From Actinomyces oris (GTDB lineage Bacteria > Actinomycetota > Actinomycetes > Actinomycetales > Actinomycetaceae), in NCBI RefSeq assembly GCF_006546825.1, contig NZ_VICC01000005.1:124001-188000 (forward strand): DNA of 64,000 nt, given 5' to 3'. The notes under the pieces were generated by a model. The model was given only the letters and a program-made list of their open reading frames with translations. It searched no databases and was not told where the DNA came from. Both the position numbers and the translations under genes were made by a program. The stretch's first letter is position 1. Every line of letters begins with the position of its first letter. This document shows positions 57,707 through 64,000 of the stretch, in pieces.

Positions 57707-58557
57707 TGGGCGCCGTCGCCGGGCTCCTGGGCGGGGTGGGGCTGCTCCTGATCTGGATGGCCTGCACCTCCGACCCGCCTCAGTGGCGCTCGAGGCGCTC
57801 CCGTCTCCTGGCCGACATCCTGGTCCAGGCCGGCGCCGGCCGCACCAGCCCCGCGATGTTCGTCCTGGGGTCGATCGGGCTGGGGCTGCTGATCGGTCTG
57901 GTCTTCCTGGGAATGTCCCGAGCCTGGCCGGTGGCCGTGGCCTTCACCGCCATCTTCACGGCGATTCCTTTCCTTGTCATCTCCTCACGAGCGCGTAACC
58001 GCCGCACCCGGCTGCGCGAGGTGTGGCCCGAGGCCGTCGACACCCTCGTCTCCGGCGTCCGTGCGGGCATGAGCCTGCCGGAGGCGCTGACCAACCTCGG
58101 TGAGCGCGGCCCGGAGGCAGTCCGCCCCCAGTTCCGGGCCTTCGCCACCGACTACGCCGCCTCGGCCCGCTTCGACAGCTCTCTGGACCGTCTCAAGGCC
58201 CGCTTCGCTGACCCGGTCGCCGACCGGATCGTTGAGGCCCTGCGCCTGGCCCACGAGGTCGGCGGCACTGACCTGGGGACGCTGCTGCGCTCCCTGTCGC
58301 AGATGCTGCGTGAGGACATGCGCACCCGAGGTGAGCTCGAGGCTCGCCAGTCCTGGACCGTCAACGGCGCCAAGGTCGCGGTCGCCGCCCCGTGGCTGGT
58401 TCTGGCGCTGCTGTCCAGCCGGCCTCAGGCAGCAGCGGCCTACGCCACCGGCGCCGGAGCCGTCATTCTCCTGATCGGAGCCGTTGTCTCGGTCATCGCC
58501 TACCGGCTCATGCTGCGCCTGGGGCGGCTGCCCGAGGAGGAGAGGACGCTGCGATGA
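57706..58557 (+). CDS. tadB: Tad pilus membrane platform protein TadB
   Basis: A 283-residue T2SSF-family membrane protein. Helices lie at about residues 4-20, 48-90 and 230-265. The T2SSF domain has the segments EAVDTLVSGVRAGMSLPEAL, FDSSLDRLKARFADPVADRI and LAHEVGGTDLGTLLRSLSQM. It forms the inner-membrane platform with TadC. Its ATG overlaps the tadA stop, and its stop overlaps the tadC start (ATGA). Confidence 0.9.
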   Translation: MGAVAGLLGGVGLLLIWMACTSDPPQWRSRRSRLLADILVQAGAGRTSPAMFVLGSIGLGLLIGLVFLGMSRAWPVAVAFTAIFTAIPFLVISSRARNRRTRLREVWPEAVDTLVSGVRAGMSLPEALTNLGERGPEAVRPQFRAFATDYAASARFDSSLDRLKARFADPVADRIVEALRLAHEVGGTDLGTLLRSLSQMLREDMRTRGELEARQSWTVNGAKVAVAAPWLVLALLSSRPQAAAAYATGAGAVILLIGAVVSVIAYRLMLRLGRLPEEERTLR

Positions 58558-59507
58558 ACCCCATGAACGCGATGCTCACAGGAGGACTCGCCGGGCTGCT
58601 GGGGGCCGTGGGCGTCCTGTGCGTCATCTCGGCCTTCCGCCGACGTCGCCCCACACTCATGGCCCGCCTGGAGCCCTACGTCCACCGCCGTCCCACGACC
58701 TCCGGCCTGCTGGCCGCGCCGGCAGGGCCGACCTCTGACGGGAGCACCGTCGTCGGCCTGCTCATGGCCTCCACCGCACGTGCTCTCAGTCTCGGCAGGC
58801 TGATGGACACCCTGGGCTCGTCGGCCGACTCGGTCCGGCGGCGCTTGACGCGATCAGGGTCGTCACTGGGGGTCGATCAGTTCCGACTCCAGCAGGTCCT
58901 GTGGTCGACGACGGCGCTCCTGCTCGTCCTGACTGCAGGCGGCCTGGCGGCCCTGGCCCGCTCCGTCAACGTGCCCGCGCTCATCCTCCTGTGCCTCATG
59001 GGCACAGTGGCCGGGGCCGCTGCCCGCGACTGGTGGCTCAGCCGGGCCGTGGCGAAGCGGCTGTCACGGATCGAGGCGCAGCTGCCCGATGTCGTCGAGC
59101 TGCTGGCCCTGGCGGTGGGGGCCGGTCAGGGCCCGGTGCCGGCCATCGAGCGCATCGTCGCGTTGGGCCGGGGCGACCTCGTCGACGAGCTGAGCAGCAC
59201 TCTGACCGACATTCGCTCCGGCACGGTCCTGTCCACAGCCCTGGACCGTATGGAGCGGCGAGTCGGTTCCGTCCACGTCACCCGCCTGTGCGAGGCGATC
59301 ATCGTGGCCCTTGAACGCGGCACACCGTTGGCCGAGGTCCTGCGCTCCCAGGCCACCGACGTGCGTGAGGCGGCGCGCCAGGACCTCATGGAGGAGGGTG
59401 GAAGACGGGAGATCGCCCAAATGGTCCCCGTGGTCTTCCTCGTCCTGCCCATCACCGTCGTCTTCGCCCTCTTCCCGGGACTGTTCGTCCTCAGGCTGGG
59501 GGTGTGA
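58554..59507 (+). CDS. tadC: Tad pilus membrane platform protein TadC
   Basis: A 317-residue T2SSF-family protein: an N-terminal helix (GLAGLLGAVGVLCVISAF), a central pair of helices around residues 120-160, the T2SSF domain (IEAQLPDVVELLALAVGAGQ, LSSTLTDIRSGTVLSTALDR, LCEAIIVALERGTPLAEVLR) and a final helix ending FALFPGLFVLRLGV. I chose ATG 58554 from the ATGA overlap with tadB; the frame upstream is a shadow. It partners TadB. Confidence 0.9.
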   Translation: MNPMNAMLTGGLAGLLGAVGVLCVISAFRRRRPTLMARLEPYVHRRPTTSGLLAAPAGPTSDGSTVVGLLMASTARALSLGRLMDTLGSSADSVRRRLTRSGSSLGVDQFRLQQVLWSTTALLLVLTAGGLAALARSVNVPALILLCLMGTVAGAAARDWWLSRAVAKRLSRIEAQLPDVVELLALAVGAGQGPVPAIERIVALGRGDLVDELSSTLTDIRSGTVLSTALDRMERRVGSVHVTRLCEAIIVALERGTPLAEVLRSQATDVREAARQDLMEEGGRREIAQMVPVVFLVLPITVVFALFPGLFVLRLGV

Positions 59508-59600
59508 AGCGCACCCACCACCCTCTCCCCCCTGCACCTGCCGAGCCCAATCAGCCTCCGTCCTCTTGCCCAGAATCCCGACCGACAGCAAGGAGCAGTC

Positions 59601-59831
59601 ATGAAGCGCCTCCTCCCTCCCACATCCCACCGCCCTGACCCCGGTTCCCGGTCGTGGCGTGCCACCGGTGCGACCCGGATCGATCTGCGCGATGAGCGCG
59701 GCGACGTCCCCGGCTGGGTCCTGGTGACCCTCATGACCGCGGGGCTTGTCGTGGCTCTGTGGACGGTGGCCGGCAGCACGCTGACCGAGGTCTTCCTCAA
59801 CGCCATCGCGAAGGTGACCAGTGCGATCTGA
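59601..59831 (+). CDS. Short pilin-like membrane protein of the tad locus
   Basis: A 76-residue protein with a basic N-terminus, then RGDVPGWVLVTLMTAGLVVALW as a hydrophobic helix and a short C-terminal helix (FLNAIAKVTSAI). The Gly followed by a hydrophobic stretch resembles a prepilin cleavage region, but the usual Glu-5/Tyr-6 of Flp pilins is absent. Its position directly after tadC, where Flp or DUF4244 pilin genes usually sit, makes it the best candidate for the major pilin. AAGGAGC is about six bases before the ATG. No prepilin peptidase (TadV) is in the window. Confidence 0.65.
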   Translation: MKRLLPPTSHRPDPGSRSWRATGATRIDLRDERGDVPGWVLVTLMTAGLVVALWTVAGSTLTEVFLNAIAKVTSAI

Positions 59832-60294
59832 ACGAGTGCCCCTCCTCGGGGTGCTCCAACGGGCTGGTTGCGCCCTGCCCCGGCCGGCTCGCCCCTGCCC
59901 GCGCGAGCACAACGAGTCGGGCTCGGCCGTCGTCGACTTCGTCATGGTCGGTGCGCTTGTCATCGTCGTGTTCGTGGCGCTCCTCCAGGTGGCCCTGGGG
60001 GTCTACGCCCGGAACGTCCTCACCGACGCCGCGGGCGATGGTGCTCGTCGAGCCGCACTGGTCGGAGGCACGGAGGCCGAGGCGCGCCAGCGGGTGCAGG
60101 TCCTCACCGACGCCGCCCTCAGGCGTGGCTACGTGGACACCGTCACCGTCTCGCGGGTCCCCTCCGGCGACCTGAGGATCGTTGAGGTGACGGTGACAGC
60201 GCCCTTCCCGGTCCTGGGGCTGTTCGGCCCCGGAGGGACACTGCGGGTCACCGGGCACGCCATCGATGAGTCCTCCCTGATCCAGCAGAGGTGA
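59821..60294 (+). CDS. TadE-like minor pilin
   Basis: A 157-residue protein. After a basic N-terminus, ESGSAVVDFVMVGALVIVVF starts the TadE helix, followed by LLQVALGVYARNVLTDAAGD and ARRAALVGGTEAEARQRVQV. The G-S-A-V-V-D/E-F opening is typical of TadE pseudopilins. The GTG start lies inside the end of the preceding gene (11-base overlap). It probably helps pilus assembly or anchoring. Confidence 0.8.
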   Translation: MRSERVPLLGVLQRAGCALPRPARPCPREHNESGSAVVDFVMVGALVIVVFVALLQVALGVYARNVLTDAAGDGARRAALVGGTEAEARQRVQVLTDAALRRGYVDTVTVSRVPSGDLRIVEVTVTAPFPVLGLFGPGGTLRVTGHAIDESSLIQQR

Positions 60295-60300
60295 GCTCGG

Positions 60301-60864
60301 GTGGTAGGCATGGTCGGCTCAAGGCGTCGCGGGAGCTGTGCCGCGTTGCGGTCGCCGAGGGCGGTCCCGGCCCGCGCCCTCATCACTGGGTGGGCCGTCA
60401 GCCGGCTCCGAGAGGCGCTCAGGGCAGGTTCCCGAAGCGTCCGGCGGCTCATGAGCCAGGAGGAGGGCAATGCGATCGTCGAGTTCATCGGGTGGAGCGC
60501 CGTCCTGGTGGTGCCCGTGCTCTACCTGGTGGTGACGCTCGCCCAGCTCCAGGCCACGACCTTCGCCGTCGCCTCGGCGGCCGACGCCGCCAGCAGGGTC
60601 CTGGAGGTCGATGACTCGCCCTCCGCGATGGATAACGCGCAGCTGGCCATGCAGCTGTCCCTGTCCGATCAGGGCATCGACGCCGACCTGTCGGGCTCCC
60701 TGTCGGTCACCTGTGCTCACGGCTGCGCCCGGGGACAGGCGGCGATGGTCGAAGTCTCAGTCGGTGTGGACCTGCCGGGCTTCGCCTCGCTGGGGATCGG
60801 CCGGGACGTCGTCGTGGTGGCCACTGAGCGCTCCATCACCCTGCCGGGCAAGGAGGAGCCGTGA
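60301..60864 (+). CDS. TadE-like minor pilin, second copy
   Basis: A 187-residue protein. The basic N-terminus is followed by EEGNAIVEFIGWSAVLVVPV and LYLVVTLAQLQATTFAVASA, a TadE-type prepilin helix with the conserved Glu, then a periplasm-side domain (SVTCAHGCARGQAAMVEVSV) with two Cys four residues apart. The N-terminal 45 residues before the helix are unusually long; a start further in (ATG 60450, MSQEEGNAIVEF) would give a more usual length of 138 and should be considered. It lies six bases after the first TadE-like gene. Confidence 0.75.
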   Translation: MVGMVGSRRRGSCAALRSPRAVPARALITGWAVSRLREALRAGSRSVRRLMSQEEGNAIVEFIGWSAVLVVPVLYLVVTLAQLQATTFAVASAADAASRVLEVDDSPSAMDNAQLAMQLSLSDQGIDADLSGSLSVTCAHGCARGQAAMVEVSVGVDLPGFASLGIGRDVVVVATERSITLPGKEEP

Positions 60865-61367
60865 ACCGGAACTCCGCTCCCAGGGCCGCCCGAGGTCGGG
60901 CCCGCGCCCTGCTGCGTCGGCTGCACCGCGAGGAGGACGGGCAGACGCTCCTCCTGGGGGTCGGGCTCATCTGCGTCGTCCTCGCGCTGCTGTTCGTCGC
61001 GGCCTCGGCAACCGCTGTCTACCTCGACCTCAAGACCCTCACGTCACTGGCGGACTCGGCTGCGGCCGCGGGAGCCGACAGCGTGGAGGCGCACCCCTAC
61101 TACGGGGGCGGTGTCACGGATGACGCACCCGGGTCCCTCACCGACGCAGGGGTCGGGAGCAAGGCGGCCGAGGACCTGTCCGCCCAACCTGCAGCGGACA
61201 GACTGGAAGGGGTCACGATCGTCAGCGCCCGGGCTGCTGACAACCGGACCGCCGTCGTGACGCTGCAGGCCCGCTCCCGCCCGCCCTTCCTCCCGTGGGG
61301 GATCCTCCCGGCCGAGGGCTTCACCATCACCGCCACCGGCTCTGCCCGAATGACGACGACGCAGTGA
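60861..61367 (+). CDS. TadG-like/Rv3654c-like pilus protein
   Basis: A 168-residue protein with REEDGQTLLLGVGLICVVLA then LLFVAASATAVYLDLKTLTS and LADSAAAAGADSVEAHPYYG, the pattern of actinobacterial TadG/helicase-secretion neighbourhood proteins (Rv3654c family). The GTG start overlaps the preceding stop (GTGA). It is the last gene of the locus and ends inside a terminator hairpin. Confidence 0.75.
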   Translation: MNRNSAPRAARGRARALLRRLHREEDGQTLLLGVGLICVVLALLFVAASATAVYLDLKTLTSLADSAAAAGADSVEAHPYYGGGVTDDAPGSLTDAGVGSKAAEDLSAQPAADRLEGVTIVSARAADNRTAVVTLQARSRPPFLPWGILPAEGFTITATGSARMTTTQ

Positions 61368-61388
61368 GCCTGCGGACTCACTGCGTCG
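61357..61388. terminator. Bidirectional hairpin at the end of the tad operon
   Basis: A perfect 12-bp stem (61357-61368 with 61377-61388, CGACGCAGTGAG) with an 8-base loop. The left arm includes the tad operon stop codon. The convergent minus-strand gene ends 47 bases away. Confidence 0.8.
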
Positions 61389-61434
61389 AGACGGATGGGT
61401 GAAAGGTTGTGTGTGGCCGGAGGCGGCCCGCCGC

Positions 61435-61791
61435 TCAGGCCTGCTCGACGAAGCCTGCCGAGACCACGGGGGAGGGGTGCCGGCGCAGGTGCATCCGGGA
61501 CCGCAGCTCCTCAGTCTGCCGGCGCGAGAGCTGGGCGATGTAGGCCCGCTTCACCGTGAACAGGATGTTGAGCCCCACCAGGAGGTAGAAGGCGTTGGCG
61601 ATGACACTGGGCCAGGCCCCGGAGCTCGCGCAGTTGATCGTCAGCAGCACGGAGCCGGTGATGTTGAGGGCCTGATACTTGAGCGAATCGCCGGCGATCG
61701 TGCCCTTGGAGACCAGGAAGTAGGCCACGAGGAGCTCAGCGGCACCGATCCAGCCGCCGATAGAGATGAGGGAGGAGAGCACGTCGTTCAC
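61435..61791 (-). CDS. CBU_0592-like small membrane protein
   Basis: A 118-residue protein starting with GTG at 61791 (NDVLSSLISIGGWIGAAELL). Three hydrophobic helices follow (LLVAYFLVSKGTIAG, YQALNITGSVLLTINCASSG, VIANAFYLLVGLNILFTVKR) and a basic cytoplasmic tail. The pattern resembles the CBU_0592 membrane-protein family. The start is set by a leaderless-type promoter: TTGACC (61827-61822) and TAAGAA (61804-61799). An ATG at 61833 adds 14 residues. It is divergent from the LysR gene, a typical arrangement for a regulated target. Confidence 0.7.
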   Translation of the reverse strand: MNDVLSSLISIGGWIGAAELLVAYFLVSKGTIAGDSLKYQALNITGSVLLTINCASSGAWPSVIANAFYLLVGLNILFTVKRAYIAQLSRRQTEELRSRMHLRRHPSPVVSAGFVEQA

Positions 61792-61831
61792 GAGGACGAT
61801 TCTTAGACACCCCCCAATGAAGGTCAATCGC

Positions 61832-61869
61832 ATCTATCTGCATGAGGGATGTAGATTTACTTCATGCAG
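61832..61869. promoter_or_regulatory. LysR-type operator region between the CBU_0592-like and lysR genes
   Basis: ATCTA-N15-TAGAT (61832-61856) and CTGCATGA-N16-TCATGCAG (61838-61869) are interlocked inverted repeats. The second spans the lysR start codon. TAGATT at 61852-61857 is the likely lysR -10, six bases before its ATG. The layout fits autoregulation and control of the divergent gene. Confidence 0.55.
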
Positions 61870-62775
61870 GTATTGCCCCAGAGGCTCTCGGTTCTATTGG
61901 CCGTCCATCGAGCCGGAGGAGTCGTCGCAGCGGCAGATTTCCTTCATATAACGCCGTCGGCCGTCTCCCAGCAGATTCGCCTCCTGGAGCGCGAGTGCGG
62001 CGCCCGGGTCCTGGATCGCACACCCACCGGAGCCGTGCTCACTGCGGCAGGGAAGGTTCTGGCGGACGCGGCCGAGCGCATCGAGGACGAGCTGACCACC
62101 GTGCGCCGCGAGCTGGCGGACCTGGATGACTCCATCCCCTCCGGTGTGGTGCGTGTCGGCAGCTTCGCCTCCGCTGTCCGGGCGCTCCTGCTGCCCCTCC
62201 TGAGCTCGCTGGCGACCACCAGCCCCGAGCTGGAGGTGATCGTCGAGGAGGCCGAGGAGCGCAACGCCCTGCCCCGCCTGCGTCGCGGTGAGCTCGACCT
62301 GGTCCTCATCGAGCGTGACGAGCACACGCTGCCCGCGGCGCCTCGGGGCATGGTCGACATCCCCTTGCTGGACGAGTCCTGGCTCGTCGTCGTGCCGGCC
62401 GAGCAGGCGGCGCCCTCGACCCTGGCGGACCTGGCGCGCGCCACCTGGATCGATCTGGCCCCGGGAACCGCCGGCGCCTTCGCCCTGGACCGTCTGGAGC
62501 GTCAGCTGGGGGTGCCGTTGACGACACGGCACGTCGCCTATGACTACGACGTCGTGCTGGCCATGGTCAGTCAGGGCCTGGGCTGCGCGCTTCTGCCCGA
62601 GCTGGCCGTCTACTCCGGGCTCGTCCCCGATGAGCTCAGTGTGGTGCGCCTACCCGGGCTGGGCGTGCGCCAGCTGGTGGTGCGCCACCGATCGACCCGC
62701 ACCGAGCCGGGCCCGGCGACACGCGCGGTGCTCGAGGCGCTGCTCTCCCAGGCCCAGGGCATTGAGCTGGGGTGA
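61864..62775 (+). CDS. LysR-family transcriptional regulator
   Basis: A 303-residue regulator. The winged HTH is at residues about 2-62 (LSVLLAVHRAGGVVAAADFL, ITPSAVSQQIRLLERECGAR, VLDRTPTGAVLTAAGKVLAD). A LysR-type periplasmic-binding-fold effector domain follows (VVRVGSFASAVRALLLPLLS, LRRGELDLVLIERDEHTLPA, VSQGLGCALLPELAVYSGLV). Its best-supported target is the divergent membrane protein gene. The start is leaderless-type (TAGATT six bases before ATG, no ribosome site). The effector is unknown. Confidence 0.88.
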   Translation: MQVLPQRLSVLLAVHRAGGVVAAADFLHITPSAVSQQIRLLERECGARVLDRTPTGAVLTAAGKVLADAAERIEDELTTVRRELADLDDSIPSGVVRVGSFASAVRALLLPLLSSLATTSPELEVIVEEAEERNALPRLRRGELDLVLIERDEHTLPAAPRGMVDIPLLDESWLVVVPAEQAAPSTLADLARATWIDLAPGTAGAFALDRLERQLGVPLTTRHVAYDYDVVLAMVSQGLGCALLPELAVYSGLVPDELSVVRLPGLGVRQLVVRHRSTRTEPGPATRAVLEALLSQAQGIELG

Positions 62776-62863
62776 GTGACAGATGAGGGAACCACTGTGG
62801 GAGTGACCGAGCCGTCGAGCGAGCCCGAGTCCGCCCCGAGGGCGCCCCTCGCAGGTTCTGCCG

Positions 62864-62869
62864 TAGACT
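62864..62869 (+). promoter_or_regulatory. -10 element of a leaderless prfB transcript
   Basis: TAGACT ends seven bases before the prfB GTG (62877). There is no Shine-Dalgarno in between. Confidence 0.5.
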
Positions 62870-62876
62870 CCCCTCC

Positions 62877-63998
62877 GTGGCCACTGACTTCTCCGCTGAG
62901 ATCGAACGACTCCGACACACCTACGCCTCCATTGCCGCGGTGACCGACCCCGAGGCCCTGCGCGCCCGGATCGCCGAGCTCTCCGAGCAGGCCTCCGCAC
63001 CCGACCTGTGGGATGACCCCGACTCCGCCCAGGTGGTCACCTCCGCGCTGTCCCACGCCCAGGCCGACCTCAAGCGGGTCGAGAGCCTGGGGGAGCGCAT
63101 CGAGGACCTCGAGGCGATGGTCGAGCTCGCCGGCGAGGAGGAGGGTGAGGACGCCGCCGAAATCCTCGCCGAGGCCGAGACGGACCTGGCGGCCATCAGC
63201 AAGGACCTCTCCGACCTGGAGATCCGCACACTACTCAGCGGCGAGTACGACCCCCGCGACGCCGTCATCACCATCCGCTCGGGCGCCGGCGGCGTGGACG
63301 CCGCCGACTTCGCCGAGATGCTCCTGCGCATGTACACCCGCTGGGCCGAGCGGCACGACTACCCCGTCAAGGTCCTCAACACCTCCTACGCCGAGGAGGC
63401 GGGTCTGAAGTCGGTCACCTTCGAGGTTCACGCCCCCTACGCCTACGGGACCCTGAGCGTCGAGGGCGGCACGCACCGCCTGGTGCGCATCAGCCCCTTC
63501 GACAACCAGGGCCGCCGCCAGACCTCCTTCGCCGCCGTTGAGGTCATCCCGCTCATCGAGTCCACCGACCACATCGACATCCCCGAGACCGACATCCGCA
63601 TTGACGTCTTCCGCTCCTCGGGTCCCGGCGGGCAGAGCGTCAACACCACCGACTCCGCCGTGCGCATCACCCACCTGCCCACGGGCCTGGTGGTCTCCAT
63701 GCAGGACGAGAAGTCCCAGATCCAGAACCGTGCCGCCGCCATGCGCGTCCTCCAGTCGCGACTGCTCCTGCTCAAGCAGCAGGAGGAGGACGCCAAGAAG
63801 AAGGAGCTCGCCGGGGACGTCAAGGCCTCCTGGGGGGACCAGATGCGCTCCTACGTTCTCAACCCCTATCAGATGGTCAAGGACCTGCGGACCAACTTCG
63901 AGGTCGGCAATCCTGATTCGGTGTTCGACGGCGACATCGACGGCTTCATCGACGCCGGCATCCGCTGGCGCAAGCAGCAGGAGACGGCCGAGGACTGA
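62877..63998 (+). CDS. prfB: Peptide chain release factor 2 (RF2)
   Basis: A 373-residue class I release factor for UGA and UAA. The codon-recognition SPF motif is in [20 protein letters not shown], and the catalytic GGQ in [20 protein letters not shown]. The frame is continuous: unlike E. coli and Bacillus prfB there is no internal UGA frameshift site near the N-terminus. The gene itself ends in TGA at 63996-63998. The GTG start is placed by the leaderless -10 element and the protein start [13 protein letters not shown]. The gene is complete; ftsE often follows in actinobacteria but the window ends here. Confidence 0.96.
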   Translation: MATDFSAEIERLRHTYASIAAVTDPEALRARIAELSEQASAPDLWDDPDSAQVVTSALSHAQADLKRVESLGERIEDLEAMVELAGEEEGEDAAEILAEAETDLAAISKDLSDLEIRTLLSGEYDPRDAVITIRSGAGGVDAADFAEMLLRMYTRWAERHDYPVKVLNTSYAEEAGLKSVTFEVHAPYAYGTLSVEGGTHRLVRISPFDNQGRRQTSFAAVEVIPLIESTDHIDIPETDIRIDVFRSSGPGGQSVNTTDSAVRITHLPTGLVVSMQDEKSQIQNRAAAMRVLQSRLLLLKQQEEDAKKKELAGDVKASWGDQMRSYVLNPYQMVKDLRTNFEVGNPDSVFDGDIDGFIDAGIRWRKQQETAED

Positions 63999-64000
63999 TC

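Noticed and set aside
1-64000. CRISPR arrays, IS elements, prophage or integrase genes
   Set aside because: None found: no direct repeats with uniform spacers, no transposase or integrase motifs in any supported gene.

Overview
The window is about 64 kb of high-GC DNA from an actinobacterium. Gene content and order point to the Actinomycetaceae, most likely an oral Actinomyces. That assignment is inference from GlgE-pathway genes, an AdnAB helicase-nuclease, a DivIVA-like coiled-coil protein, PPA1309 and DUF3107 family proteins, UPF0182, a Tad pilus locus and many apparent leaderless starts. No rRNA, CRISPR array, IS element or prophage was seen. One tRNA (initiator Met) is present.

Layout. 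1-7.2 kb: the tail of a sugar ABC permease, a small Cys-containing protein, a hypothetical gene and a DivIVA-like coiled-coil gene on the minus strand, then a plus-strand run of a membrane protein, a Tat-type lipoprotein and a CnoX/YbbN-like thioredoxin-TPR protein. 7.3-25.1 kb: storage-glucan and trehalose metabolism on the minus strand, in genome order glgP, glgB, maltokinase, treS, glgE, trpS, a membrane alpha/beta hydrolase and glgX. The glgE-treS-mak-glgB genes form a GlgE-pathway operon: trehalose to maltose to maltose-1-phosphate to alpha-glucan, then branching. Between glgP and glgB lies a lower-GC island of about 1.4 kb (about 10.0-11.4 kb). It encodes a secreted precursor with a hydrophobic six-cysteine, Gly/Ala-rich C-terminus, translationally coupled to a 78-residue two-helix membrane protein. 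It looks like a halocin-C8-like bacteriocin with a possible immunity protein and is the most interesting locus here.

25.3-34.8 kb: etfBA, a large membrane-anchored beta-propeller-like protein, mnmA and its probable sulfur donor (a cysteine desulfurase) separated by two small accessory genes, and nudC. 34.8-45.2 kb: a block resembling the Mycobacterium tuberculosis Rv3193c-Rv3199c neighbourhood: uvrD2, a ThiF/TOMM-like protein, a PDZ/Lon-like protease, a DUF2342 zincin-like protein, a PPA1309 protein and UPF0182. An unusual array of ten degenerate 11-bp units sits between the divergent protease and DUF2342 genes. 45.3-56.2 kb: tRNA-fMet, ppk2, a sirtuin, DUF3107, adnA-adnB and an APH-fold protein that seems to lack its second metal-binding Asp.

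56.3-64 kb: a Tad/Flp pilus locus (tadA, tadB, tadC, a short pilin-like gene, two TadE-like genes and a TadG-like gene) with overlapping reading frames, then a small membrane protein divergent from a LysR regulator, and prfB. A recurring theme is genes without a Shine-Dalgarno but with a TAGNNT-type -10 element 6-7 bases before the start codon, as expected for leaderless mRNAs. Several convergent gene pairs are separated by perfect GC-rich hairpins that lack U-tracts.
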